Source of the DNA: Amycolatopsis sp. cg9
GTDB taxonomy: Bacteria > Actinomycetota > Actinomycetes > Mycobacteriales > Pseudonocardiaceae
Length of the DNA stretch: 64,000 nt
Assembly: GCF_041346945.1 (NCBI RefSeq)
Contig: NZ_CP166850.1
Location: 3,596,001-3,660,000 of the forward strand
Reading direction: 5' to 3'
The position numbers and the translations under genes are program-made. Of this stretch, positions 19,626 to 28,167 are shown piece by piece. Position 1 is the first letter of the stretch; every line of letters begins with the position of its first letter. The notes beneath the pieces were generated by a model. The model saw nothing but the letters and a program-made list of their open reading frames with translations, was not told where the DNA came from and did no database searches.

Positions 19626-21656
19626 TCAGCAGGTGCCGCTGTCGCTCCACACGGCCCACGAGGTGGGCGCGCCGGGCTCGGCACCGGTCGAGTACCACAG
19701 GGACGTCCACTTGTGACCGTTGTGGCCGACGACGTCGTTGGGCACGTACGCCTTCGCCACGTCCCACTCGGCGAGGCCGTCGCAGCCGGTCGGCGGGGTG
19801 CCGGTGCCGACGGTCAGCGAGAACTGCGCGCTGTGGTCGGCGTCGGGCCCGTCGCCGGAGACCGTCACCTGGCTGGTGCCCTGCGGCGTGCTCGCCGAGG
19901 TGGTGATGGTCAGCGTGGCGGTGCCGCCGGACTGGACGCTCGCCGGGCTGATCGTCGCCTTCGCGCCCTCGGGCAGGCCGCTGGCCAGCAGCTGGACGGT
20001 CTGGGCGGTGCCCGACGTCACCCGGGTGGTGATGGTCGTGGTCGCCGTCTGTCCGGGCTGGACGGACGCCGAGGTCGGCGACAGCGTCAGCGAGTAGTCG
20101 TTGCCGGCCGGCGGCTGGCCGCTGCACGTCGGCTCACCGCTGACCGCGGGGACGCTCACCGCGTCCCAGGCGGCCTTGGTGGAGTTGAACTCGGTGCAGC
20201 TGCCGGGGAACAGCGCGATCGCCGCTTCCAGCGTGGCCTTGCGGGCCGCGCGGTGGTTCCACGACGACGTCTTCTTCAGCAGGCCGTTGTAGAAGATCTT
20301 GCCGGCCTTCTGGATGCCGACGCCGGTGACGCTCGAGTTGTTGCACGTCGGGCTGGTCGGCCCGCCGGACCCGTTGCTGCCCTGGGAAAGCAGGTAGAAC
20401 CAGTGGTTCTGCGGGCCGGCCGCCGCGTGCACCTCGGTGCTCGGGATCGACGACGAGTAGCAGTTCGGGTCGCCGATCTGGCCCGGGTTGTACATGTAGC
20501 GGATCGGGCCCTGGCCGACCAGGTTGACGCCTTCGCCGACGGTGAAGTCCGGGGTGTCGACCGGGTTGTTGGCGTAGTACTCGGTCAGCGCGCCGAAGAT
20601 GTCGCCGGTGGACTCGTTGAGGCCGCCGTTCTCGTTGCCGGAACCCGCGCCGCCCGGGGTGGTCTGGAAGATGGCGTGCCCGTACTCGTGGCCGACGACG
20701 TCCATCGGGGTCGCCTGGCGGCGGTTGTCCTGCGAGTGCCCGAAGTGCGTCGACGAGCCGTCCCAGTAGGCGTTGACGTCGTTGAGGCCGACGCTCGCGC
20801 GGAAGCCGCCGCCGGCCCCGTCGATGCCGTTGCGGCCGAGCCAGTCGTTGAGCATCTTCCACTCGGTCTGGACGCTGTAGAGCGTGTCGACGCAGCCGGT
20901 TTCGAGGTCGGTGCCGGAGCCGTTGCCCCAGCTGTTGCTGCTCTTGGTGAAGATCGAGCCGCCCTCGCGGCCGCAGGCGATGCCGCGGCGGGCCGGGTCG
21001 GTCATCGAGTAGGAGCTGCCGGAGCCGGACGTGTCGATCGAGACCGTCCCGGCGTAGTACGAGTTGCCGGTGCCCGCCTCGCGGACGTCGTCCCGGGTGT
21101 CGAGGACGGCGCCGGTCGCGCTGTCGACGAAGACGTGCAGCTTGGTCGGGTGGCCGCCGGTGCGGCCGCTGACGACCACCTCGTAGGCGAGCTTGGGGGC
21201 GTCCCCGGCCAGCACGACCAGCTTCGGCGTCTCGGTCTTGTCCACTGTGGACACCTTGGCCGTTGCGATCTTGGCCGCCTGCGCGGCGTTCAGCGTGGCC
21301 TGGGTGCCGACGGTGATCGGCGCGGTTGCGGCGGCTTCGGTGCCGCGGACGCGCCCGGCCCCGTCGGCGACGACGACCGCGTCCCCGCCGACGACCGGCA
21401 GGCCGTGGTAGGTGCGCTGGTAGGAGGCGAAGTAGAGCCCGCCGCCACCCGGGGTGACCCCGGTGCGGACGAAGGCCTCCCCGGCGCCCTTGGCGAGCCG
21501 GTCGGCGCCACTGAGGGCGGCCTGGTCGGCGGCTCGCGCGGCGAGCGCCTCGGGTGGGGTGGCGACGGGAGGTGCGGAGGCGGCGGCCGGGATCACCGGC
21601 ACCGCGAAACTCAGGGCCAGGCCGGCGATCGCCGCCAGCCCTCGTGGGGATCTCAT
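19626..21656 (-). CDS. Secreted M4 metalloprotease with chitin-binding-type C-terminal module
   Basis: 676 aa. Signal peptide to about residue 27, FTP/PepSY propeptide, M4 catalytic domain with HEYGH and NESTGDIFGAL, Ig-like linker (about 520-620), then a short aromatic-rich module (EWDVAKAYVPNDVVGHNGHK, YSTGAEPGAPTSW) of the CBM5/12 chitin-binding type in place of a P domain. The core is closely similar to the first M4 protease, pointing to tandem duplication with replacement of the C-terminal module. The binding module suggests action on chitin-containing surfaces. ATG at 21656 just after GGAAAGGTTCCCC. Confidence 0.94.
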   Translation of the reverse strand: MRSPRGLAAIAGLALSFAVPVIPAAASAPPVATPPEALAARAADQAALSGADRLAKGAGEAFVRTGVTPGGGGLYFASYQRTYHGLPVVGGDAVVVADGAGRVRGTEAAATAPITVGTQATLNAAQAAKIATAKVSTVDKTETPKLVVLAGDAPKLAYEVVVSGRTGGHPTKLHVFVDSATGAVLDTRDDVREAGTGNSYYAGTVSIDTSGSGSSYSMTDPARRGIACGREGGSIFTKSSNSWGNGSGTDLETGCVDTLYSVQTEWKMLNDWLGRNGIDGAGGGFRASVGLNDVNAYWDGSSTHFGHSQDNRRQATPMDVVGHEYGHAIFQTTPGGAGSGNENGGLNESTGDIFGALTEYYANNPVDTPDFTVGEGVNLVGQGPIRYMYNPGQIGDPNCYSSSIPSTEVHAAAGPQNHWFYLLSQGSNGSGGPTSPTCNNSSVTGVGIQKAGKIFYNGLLKKTSSWNHRAARKATLEAAIALFPGSCTEFNSTKAAWDAVSVPAVSGEPTCSGQPPAGNDYSLTLSPTSASVQPGQTATTTITTRVTSGTAQTVQLLASGLPEGAKATISPASVQSGGTATLTITTSASTPQGTSQVTVSGDGPDADHSAQFSLTVGTGTPPTGCDGLAEWDVAKAYVPNDVVGHNGHKWTSLWYSTGAEPGAPTSWAVWSDSGTC

Positions 21657-21716
21657 GGGGAACCTTTCCGGGGACCGTGGGGAGTGTGTCCGCCGGAATA
21701 ACTGCTGTTATTGCGC

Positions 21717-21758
21717 CGGACGCGTCCGAGTAAAGGGTTCCGGTCGTGCGCCGGTCAA
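21717..21758 (-). promoter_or_regulatory. Promoter and operator-like palindrome of the second M4 gene
   Basis: On the minus strand TTGACC (21758-21753) and TTTACT (21734-21729) are 18 bp apart. The perfect palindrome CGGACGCGTCCG (21717-21728) follows immediately. It shares CGGACGCRTCCGAGTAAAGG with the first M4 promoter (18046-18065). The 12-mer GACTTTCGTAGG also recurs upstream (21857-21868), 140 bp away compared with 137 bp in the first copy. Confidence 0.6.
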
Positions 21759-21882
21759 TGGGCCGGATGGCGTAGTGGTGGCCGGGGAAGATCGCGGCGT
21801 TCGGGGCAAAACCGCAGGAAACGGCAGGGGTGCGGACTGGTCTGAACCAATTCACAGACTTTCGTAGGAATTTGGTTCCGGT

Positions 21883-21908
21883 CCGGACCACCGAGACCGG
21901 TGGTCCGG
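21883..21908. terminator. 11-bp stem-loop after the second XRE-TPR gene
   Basis: CCGGACCACCG (21883-21893) pairs perfectly with CGGTGGTCCGG (21898-21908) around an AGAC loop, starting four bases past the regulator stop. It probably separates regulator and protease transcripts. Just beyond it, GAACCAATTC and a bulged copy GAACCAAATTC form an imperfect inverted repeat enclosing the conserved 12-mer. Confidence 0.7.
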
Positions 21909-21912
21909 CGAA

Positions 21913-23187
21913 TCAGCCTTCGGTGCCCGCCGCCGAATCGAGGCCGCGGCGGTAGGCCTCGATGGCCTCGGCCAGATGACCACGTTGTCGGAGCGCGTCG
22001 CCGAGCCGCAACGACGTCGAGACCGCCGCCCCGTGCAGGGAAGCCCCCCGCTGGATCTCCGCCGCTTCGCGCAGCAGCCGGATCGCCGTCTCCGGGTCGC
22101 CCTGGGCCAGTGCGATCTGCCCGCGCAGGCCGGTCGCCTCGCCCAGCGCCTCGACGTCGCGGGCCAGCAGCGGCCAGACTTCCGAAACCAGTGCCGCCGC
22201 TTCGTCGGGCGCGCCCTGGCGGAGGCGGACCTCGGCCAGCTCGACCGTCGCGCCGGCCAGGCCTTCGTCGGAACCGATCGCCGCCAGCTGGTCGCGCGCC
22301 TCCGTCAGCTCCGAGCGGGCTTCGGTGAGCCGGCCCAACCGCCGCAGGAGGTAGCCGCGGGCCCAGCGGCAGCGGGCCGCGTCGCGGTCGAAGCCCACCG
22401 ACGCGAACAGCCGGCACGCCTCCGTCAGGTCTCGCAGCGCCCGGTCCGCGCGCCCGATCGCCTGCCACACCTGCGATGCCTGGCGGTGGAAGCGCGCCAC
22501 GAAGTCCGGCCGGGTGGCCGCGCGCGCCAGGCGCCGTCCGTCCTCGGCCGCGCGGCGGGCGCGGTGCAGGCCGCCCATCTCCATCAGCGGGTGGATCAAC
22601 GCGCTGAGCAGGCACAGCTCCGCGTCCGGGTCGGCCGGTCCCGAAGCCAGCTCGGCCTCGACGCGCGCGATCGCCGTGCCCGCGTCACCGCTCAGGTACC
22701 GGCAGCCGGACCAGCGGTGCACGATCATCGCCCGCAGCCACGGCGGCGCCGCGCCCGCCAGCTCCTCCGCGTGCTCCAGCTCCGCCTGCGCACCGGCGAC
22801 GTCGAAGAGCTGCCACTTCACCTCGGCCCGGCAGAACCGCGCGTAGCACTCGACGTCGTCGAGGTGGTAGCCGGCGGCCTGCTTCGCCACGGCGGCGAAC
22901 CGCGTCTCCGCGTCGGCGACGCGGCCCTGCTCCAGGTCGCGGTAGCCCTCGTCCAGCGATGCGTGCAGCTCGTCCGCGACACCCGAGGGCCGGCCGAACC
23001 GCAGCTCGTCGACGGTCAGCCCGAAGCGTTCGGCCAGGTAGGCCAGCATCTCGCCGGACGGCGGCCTGCTGCCGGTCTCGACCTTCGCCAGGAAGCCGCG
23101 GTCGTAGCCGGGCTCGGCGAGCTCGCGCTGGGTCCACCCACGGTCGGTGCGCAACCGCCGGATCCGCGCGCCGAGCGGTTCGGTCAT
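21913..23187 (-). CDS. XRE-family HTH regulator with TPR domain (second copy)
   Basis: 424 aa. An N-terminal XRE helix-turn-helix (LRTDRGWTQRELAE then AKVETGSRPPSGEML) is followed by a TPR-like helical repeat domain. Homologous to the regulator at 18281 and placed the same way, directly upstream of an M4 protease gene. The ATG at 23187 gives an N-terminus matching the other copy; GGGGAG lies only two bases upstream, so a start further upstream in the same frame (for example 23202) cannot be excluded. It is divergent from the GH9 gene. Confidence 0.87.
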   Translation of the reverse strand: MTEPLGARIRRLRTDRGWTQRELAEPGYDRGFLAKVETGSRPPSGEMLAYLAERFGLTVDELRFGRPSGVADELHASLDEGYRDLEQGRVADAETRFAAVAKQAAGYHLDDVECYARFCRAEVKWQLFDVAGAQAELEHAEELAGAAPPWLRAMIVHRWSGCRYLSGDAGTAIARVEAELASGPADPDAELCLLSALIHPLMEMGGLHRARRAAEDGRRLARAATRPDFVARFHRQASQVWQAIGRADRALRDLTEACRLFASVGFDRDAARCRWARGYLLRRLGRLTEARSELTEARDQLAAIGSDEGLAGATVELAEVRLRQGAPDEAAALVSEVWPLLARDVEALGEATGLRGQIALAQGDPETAIRLLREAAEIQRGASLHGAAVSTSLRLGDALRQRGHLAEAIEAYRRGLDSAAGTEG

Positions 23188-23278
23188 CTCCCCACGGTAG
23201 GTCATCGGCGCCGCCGTCGCGGAAACGGACATATTGACGCCCCGGCCGCCGCCAGGCTAGCGTTCGGGCGACATTAAA

Positions 23279-23293
23279 TAGGAAACTTTCCTA
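23279..23293. promoter_or_regulatory. Palindromic operator-like site upstream of the GH9 gene
   Basis: TAGGAAA-C-TTTCCTA is a perfect 7-1-7 inverted repeat 18 bp before the GH9 start, in an AT-rich stretch that probably contains the promoter. It resembles AGGAAA/TTTCCT palindromes I recall upstream of actinomycete chitosanase and other polysaccharide-hydrolase genes controlled by ROK-family repressors. The regulator assignment is tentative. Confidence 0.55.
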
Positions 23294-23311
23294 ACAAAGC
23301 GGAGGCCGATC

Positions 23312-25144
23312 ATGCGCCTGCTTCCCCTCGCGACGGCGGCCGCGCTCGCCGTGCCCCTCGCCGCCGCCCCGGCCGAGGCCGCAACCCCGGCTGAGGTGCG
23401 CGTCGACCAAGTCGGCTACGCGCTGGGGGAGGCGAAGCACGCGTACCTGCTCGGGGGCGCGCCGGGGACGTTCACCGTCGTCGACGAGCGCGGGCACCCC
23501 GTCCGGAAGGGGCGCACCGGCCCGAGCCTTGGCGCCTGGAACGCCCGTTACCCGGCGGTGTTCGACCTCGATCTGTCCACTCTGGACCGGCCGGGCACCT
23601 ACCGGGTCGAGGCCGCGGGCGCGACGTCGCCGCCGTTCCGGATCGACACCGCGAGCCGGCTGTTCCGGCCGCTCGTGCGCGCCACCACCGAGTTCTTCCA
23701 AGCCCAGCGCGACGGCCACGACGTCATCCCCGGCCGCCTCGACCGCAAGCCGTCGCACCTGGCCGACCGGACGGCGACCGTCTACGCGGAGCCGAAGTTC
23801 GCCGGCGAGGGCGGCGACGAAATCGTCGAACCGCTGAAGCCCCAGGGCGGCCCGGTCGACGTCGAAGGCGGCTGGGTCGACGCCGGCGACTTCGTGAAGT
23901 TCACGTCCAACACCGCGTACTCGCTGGCCGAACTGGGTTTCGTGCTGCGCGAGGACCCCGACCCGGTGCTGGCGAAGGAGGTCCGGTTCGGCCTCGACTG
24001 GCTCGACAAGGTGTGGGACGGCCGGACCAAGACCCTCTACGCTCAGGTCGGCATCGGCACCGGCAGCGAGGAGTTCGGCTTCCTCGGCGACCACGACGTC
24101 TGGCGCAACCCGCAGGACGACGACGCGCTCGACGTCGGGCCCGGCGACCCGGCCTACTTCGTCAAGCACCGCCCGGTGTTCCCGGCCGGTCCGGCGGGCG
24201 CGCCGCTGTCGCCGAACCTCGCCGGCCGCGTCGCCGCGGCGTTCGCGCTCGGCGCGCAGGTGTACGCGCACCGCGACCCGCGGCTCGCCCGCCACTACCT
24301 GGCCGAAGCCGCGGCGGTGTTCGGCCAGGCCAAGACGGCCGGTGTCGGCGAGCTCGTCACCGCATTCCCGCACGCCTACTACCCGGAGTCGTCCTGGGAA
24401 GATGACCTGGAGCTGGGCGCGACGCAGCTCGCCCTCGCCGCCCGGGCGGTGAAGGACCCGCGCGCGACCGGCTGGGCCCGCGACGCGGCGAAGTGGGCGA
24501 AGGCGTACATCGGCAGCGGCGACACCAGCACGTTGAACCTCTACGACACCAGCGCGCTCGCCCACGCCGACCTCGCCGGCCTGCTGCGCACCGGCGTCCC
24601 CGGCGCCGCGCTCGGCGCCGGGGAACTGGCCGCGGACCTGCGGCGCCAGCTCGACTCCGGCGTCGAGGCGGCGAAGAAGAGTCCATTCCGGACAGCAGTC
24701 GCCGTCACCGACTTCGACGCCGCCGGCAAGAGCTTCGGCTTCGCCGCCACCGCGCGGCTCTACCAGCGCGTCACCGGCGACACCCGCTACGCCGCGTTCG
24801 GCGCGCGGCAACGGGACTTCACCCTAGGGGCCAACGCCTGGGGCGTCTCGCTGGTGGTCGGTGTCGGCACCACGTCGCCGCGGTGCCCCCACCACCAGGC
24901 CGCGAACCTCGCCGGCCCGTCGAAGGTGCTCCACGGCGCGGTCGTGAACGGCCCGAACGGCGCGGACAACTTCGCCGACCTGCCGTTCCCCGCGGGAGCC
25001 AGGGAGTGCACCCGTCCGTATGAATCCTTCGACGGGCAGGGAAGCCGCTACGCCGACGACTTGAGTTCATGGCCCAGCAACGAGCCGGCCATCGACTTCA
25101 CCTCGACGGCGCTCTTGGCGTTCTCGCTGGCGGGCAGGCCGTAG
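23312..25144 (+). CDS. Secreted GH9 endoglucanase-like glycoside hydrolase
   Basis: 610 aa. Signal peptide to about residue 23. An N-terminal Ig-like CelD_N domain (about 25-110) precedes the GH9 (alpha/alpha)6 barrel. The catalytic aspartates lie in GGWVDAGDFVKF (Asp190, Asp193) and the proton donor is Glu591 in SNEPAIDF near the C-terminus; PRCPHHQ is the conserved histidine loop. It should cleave beta-1,4-glucans, or related glucosamine-containing substrates, outside the cell. No carbohydrate-binding module is present. ATG at 23312 after AAGCGGAGG. Last member of the secreted-hydrolase block. Confidence 0.92.
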   Translation: MRLLPLATAAALAVPLAAAPAEAATPAEVRVDQVGYALGEAKHAYLLGGAPGTFTVVDERGHPVRKGRTGPSLGAWNARYPAVFDLDLSTLDRPGTYRVEAAGATSPPFRIDTASRLFRPLVRATTEFFQAQRDGHDVIPGRLDRKPSHLADRTATVYAEPKFAGEGGDEIVEPLKPQGGPVDVEGGWVDAGDFVKFTSNTAYSLAELGFVLREDPDPVLAKEVRFGLDWLDKVWDGRTKTLYAQVGIGTGSEEFGFLGDHDVWRNPQDDDALDVGPGDPAYFVKHRPVFPAGPAGAPLSPNLAGRVAAAFALGAQVYAHRDPRLARHYLAEAAAVFGQAKTAGVGELVTAFPHAYYPESSWEDDLELGATQLALAARAVKDPRATGWARDAAKWAKAYIGSGDTSTLNLYDTSALAHADLAGLLRTGVPGAALGAGELAADLRRQLDSGVEAAKKSPFRTAVAVTDFDAAGKSFGFAATARLYQRVTGDTRYAAFGARQRDFTLGANAWGVSLVVGVGTTSPRCPHHQAANLAGPSKVLHGAVVNGPNGADNFADLPFPAGARECTRPYESFDGQGSRYADDLSSWPSNEPAIDFTSTALLAFSLAGRP

Positions 25145-25153
25145 CATGGGGAA

Positions 25154-25939
25154 GTGAGCGATCAGTCTGAATGGCCGGACGGCCAGTACCCCGAACGCCC
25201 GGTGGAGCGGCACAAGGGCCCGGTCGTGCTGCGCCGCGACCGCCGCGACCAGGGCAGCACCACCGACCAGCGGCTCCTGGATTCGCGTGGCCCGAGCGAC
25301 TGGGTGCACACCGACCCGTGGCGCGTCCTGCGCATCCAGGCCGAGTTCGTCGAGGGGTTCGGCGCGCTCGCCGAGGTCCCGCGCGCGGTCACGGTGTTCG
25401 GCTCGGCCCGCACCAAGCGCGACAACCCGGAGTACGAGCTCGGCCGCAAGATCGGCGGCGCACTGGCCAACGCGGGCTTCGCCGTGATGACCGGCGGCGG
25501 GCCGGGCGCGATGGAGGCGGTCAACCGCGGCGCGGCCGAGGCCGGCGGCTTCTCCGTCGGGCTCGGCATCGAGCTGCCGTTCGAGCAGGGCCTGAACCCG
25601 TGGGTAGACCTCGGCGTCAACTTCCGGTACTTCTTCGCCCGCAAGACGATGTTCATCAAGTATTCGCAGGCCTTCATCTGCCTGCCCGGCGGCTTCGGCA
25701 CGCTCGACGAGCTGTTCGAGGCGCTGACGCTGGTGCAGACCAAGAAGGTCACGAAGTTCCCGGTGGTGCTGTTCGGCAGCGACTACTGGGGCGGCCTCTA
25801 CGACTGGATCGCCAAGACCGTGCAGGCCGAGGGCAAGATCAGCCCGCACGACCTCGACCTGCTGCACGTCACCGACGACATCGACGACGCCGTCCGCGTG
25901 GTCCAGGAGTCCTACCAGGCTTGGGAGGACACCCACTGA
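25154..25939 (+). CDS. LOG family protein (TIGR00730), long form
   Basis: 261 aa, a Rossmann-fold LOG/lysine-decarboxylase-like protein. The motifs GGGPGAMEAVNRG and PGGFGTLDE are those of cytokinin riboside 5'-monophosphate phosphoribohydrolases. It has an extra N-terminal segment of about 70 residues compared with short LOG proteins. GTG at 25154, ten bases after the GH9 gene. Its stop overlaps the next LOG gene (TGATG), so the paralogues are coupled. Nucleotide N-glycosidase activity is likely; the substrate is unproven. Confidence 0.9.
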   Translation: MSDQSEWPDGQYPERPVERHKGPVVLRRDRRDQGSTTDQRLLDSRGPSDWVHTDPWRVLRIQAEFVEGFGALAEVPRAVTVFGSARTKRDNPEYELGRKIGGALANAGFAVMTGGGPGAMEAVNRGAAEAGGFSVGLGIELPFEQGLNPWVDLGVNFRYFFARKTMFIKYSQAFICLPGGFGTLDELFEALTLVQTKKVTKFPVVLFGSDYWGGLYDWIAKTVQAEGKISPHDLDLLHVTDDIDDAVRVVQESYQAWEDTH

Positions 25940-26523
25940 TGAGCCGGATCTGCGTGTTCTGCGGCTCCTCCATGGGGTTCTCGCCGCGCTACGCCGAGCA
26001 GGCGGCGGCGCTCGGCAAGCTGCTGGCCCAGCGCGGCATCGGGCTGGTCTACGGCGGCGCGAGCGTCGGCACGATGGGCGTGGTCGCCGACGCGGCCCTC
26101 GCGGCGGGTGGCGAAGTGATCGGGGTGATCCCGGAGGCGCTGTCGAGCGTCGAGATCTCCCACGCCGGCCTGTCCGAGCTGCACGTCGTGGCGGACATGC
26201 ACGAGCGCAAGGCCAAGATGGCGGCCCTGTCCGACGGCTTCCTGGCGCTGCCGGGCGGCGCGGGCACCCTGGAGGAGCTGTTCGAGGTCTGGACGTGGGC
26301 CCAGCTGGGCCTGCACGGCAAGCCGATCGGCCTGGTCGACGTGGACGGCTACTACGGCCCGCTGCTCGCCTTCGCCGACCACATGGTGACCGAAGGGTTC
26401 GTCAAGCCGGAGTACCGGCAGCTCCTGATGGCCGACGCCGACGCGGCGGTGCTGCTGGACCGGTTCGAGACCTACGTTCCCCCGGCCCCGCCGAAGTGGG
26501 CCAAGGAACCGCCGGGCATCTGA
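25939..26523 (+). CDS. LOG family protein (TIGR00730), short form
   Basis: 194 aa. It starts ICVFCGSSMGFSPRYAE, with YGGASVGTMGVVADAAL and the catalytic PGGAGTLEE motif. This is the Rv1205-type LOG phosphoribohydrolase that releases cytokinin-like free bases from riboside monophosphates. The ATG overlaps the stop of the upstream LOG gene. It marks the return to the conserved backbone after the hydrolase block. Confidence 0.93.
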   Translation: MSRICVFCGSSMGFSPRYAEQAAALGKLLAQRGIGLVYGGASVGTMGVVADAALAAGGEVIGVIPEALSSVEISHAGLSELHVVADMHERKAKMAALSDGFLALPGGAGTLEELFEVWTWAQLGLHGKPIGLVDVDGYYGPLLAFADHMVTEGFVKPEYRQLLMADADAAVLLDRFETYVPPAPPKWAKEPPGI

Positions 26524-26538
26524 CGCCGGGGCCCGGCG

Positions 26539-27213
26539 TCAGGCGACCCCTTCGCTCGGCCGCTTGTGGTAGGTGTCCACGTACTCCTGGCCCGAGATCT
26601 CCAGGATCGCGTACATCACCTCGTCGGTGACCGACCGGCGGATCGCCGGCGCGTAGTCCTGGCCCTCGTAGCGCGAGAAGTCCAGTGGCTTGCCGAACGT
26701 GATGGAGATCTTCGCGGGCCGGGGGATCTTCGCGCCCTTCGGCTGGAGGTGCTCGGTGCCGGTCAGCGCGACCGGCACCACCTTCGCGCCGGTCGCCAGC
26801 GCCAGGGCCGCGACGCCGGTGTGGCCGCGGTGCAGCCGGCCGTCCAGCGACCGGGTGCCCTCCGGGTAGATCGCGAAGACGCCGCCCGCGTCGAGGACCT
26901 TGCGGGCCGCTTCGAGCGCGGCGAGCCCGGCCTGGGCGTTGCCGCGCTCGACCGGGACGTAGCCGAGGCCGCCGAGGAAGCCGGCCAGCGCCTTGCCCTT
27001 GAGGCCCTTGCCGACGAAGTACTCCGCCTTGCCGAGGAACTTGACCTGCCGCGGCGTCGTGAACGTGATCACGCCGGTGTCGAGCGCAGCCCGGTGGTTG
27101 GCCGCCAGCAGCACCGGGCCCGTGGCGGGCACGTTCTCCACGCCGTGCACCTCGGGCCGGTACAGCGCCCTGGCCAGCGGCCCCAGCACGAAGCGGACAA
27201 GCTGCGCGATCAA
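26539..27213 (-). CDS. plsC: 1-acyl-sn-glycerol-3-phosphate acyltransferase
   Basis: 224-aa PlsC-family acyltransferase. NHRAALD gives the catalytic NHx4D motif (His40, Asp45), and YPEGTRS is the glycerophosphate-binding motif. An N-terminal hydrophobic segment suggests membrane association. It would acylate lysophosphatidate in phospholipid synthesis, though the acceptor may differ. The start is TTG at 27213, supported by AGGAGG five bases upstream. Divergent from gpgS with a 33-bp gap. Confidence 0.9.
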   Translation of the reverse strand: MIAQLVRFVLGPLARALYRPEVHGVENVPATGPVLLAANHRAALDTGVITFTTPRQVKFLGKAEYFVGKGLKGKALAGFLGGLGYVPVERGNAQAGLAALEAARKVLDAGGVFAIYPEGTRSLDGRLHRGHTGVAALALATGAKVVPVALTGTEHLQPKGAKIPRPAKISITFGKPLDFSRYEGQDYAPAIRRSVTDEVMYAILEISGQEYVDTYHKRPSEGVA

Positions 27214-27246
27214 GTGGTCCTCCTCCTCGGTGGCGGTGACACCAGC

Positions 27247-28167
27247 ATGGCACGATCGTTACTCGTGAGTTGGTTCGAGCGGCGTACGTGGCAGGAGCCC
27301 GGTTGGACGCCCGAGGACATCGTGACCGCGAAGGGTGACCGCACGGTTTCCGTCGTGCTACCGGCCCTCGACGAGGAGCGGACCGTGGGTGCCGTCGTCG
27401 CGTCGGTCCGCCCCCTGGTCGGTTCGGTCGTCGACGAGCTCGTCGTCGTGGACTCGGGTTCCACGGACGCGACGGTCGAAACCGCCGAGGCCGCGGGCGC
27501 CCGGGTGGTCCGCCGCGAGGACGTGCTGCCGGACCTGCCGCCGGTCCCCGGCAAGGGCGAGGTGCTGTGGCGCTCGCTGGCCGCCACCAGCGGCGACCTC
27601 GTCGTCTTCCTCGACTCCGACCTGGTCGACCCGGACCCGGCGTTCGTGCCGTCGCTGCTCGGGCCGCTGGTCACCGAGCCCGGTGTGCACCTGGTCAAGG
27701 GCTTCTACCGCCGCCCGCTGCGGCTGGAGAGCAGCGGCGGCGGGCGCGTCACCGAGCTGCTGGCGCGGCCGGTGCTCTCGGCGCTGCGCCCCGCGCTCGG
27801 CGGGCTGGTCCAGCCCCTCGGCGGCGAGTACGCGGGCACCCGCGAGTTCCTCGAATCGGTGCCGTTCGCCGCCGGGTACGGCGTCGAGATCGGGCTGCTC
27901 CTCGACGCCGAGGCGCGCTACGGCCTCGACGGGCTCGCCCAGGTCAACCTCGGCGTCCGCAAGCACCGGAACCGGTCGCTGCCCCAGCTGGGCGTGATGT
28001 CCCGGCAGATACTGGGCACGGCGCTGGAGCGCTGCGGGGTCCCGGCCGCCGACGCGCCGTTCACGCAGTTCGTCCAGGTCGACGAGGAGTGGCTGCCGGA
28101 CGTCACGGACGTCCGGGTCGCCGATCGGCCGCCGATGCGGGAAGTGCTCGCCCGTCCTCGAGGGTGA
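27247..28167 (+). CDS. gpgS: Glucosyl-3-phosphoglycerate synthase
   Basis: 306-aa GT81 glycosyltransferase, colinear with M. tuberculosis GpgS (Rv1208): SVVLPALDEERTV, VDSGSTDATVE, GKGEVLWRSLA, FLDSDLVDPDP (metal-binding DSD) and the late VNLGVRKHRNRSLPQLG. It makes glucosyl-3-phosphoglycerate, precursor of methylglucose lipopolysaccharides. ATG at 27247 or GTG at 27265 are both possible; neither has a clear Shine-Dalgarno sequence. Its 3' end overlaps the convergent cydC by 65 bp. Confidence 0.93.
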   Translation: MARSLLVSWFERRTWQEPGWTPEDIVTAKGDRTVSVVLPALDEERTVGAVVASVRPLVGSVVDELVVVDSGSTDATVETAEAAGARVVRREDVLPDLPPVPGKGEVLWRSLAATSGDLVVFLDSDLVDPDPAFVPSLLGPLVTEPGVHLVKGFYRRPLRLESSGGGRVTELLARPVLSALRPALGGLVQPLGGEYAGTREFLESVPFAAGYGVEIGLLLDAEARYGLDGLAQVNLGVRKHRNRSLPQLGVMSRQILGTALERCGVPAADAPFTQFVQVDEEWLPDVTDVRVADRPPMREVLARPRG

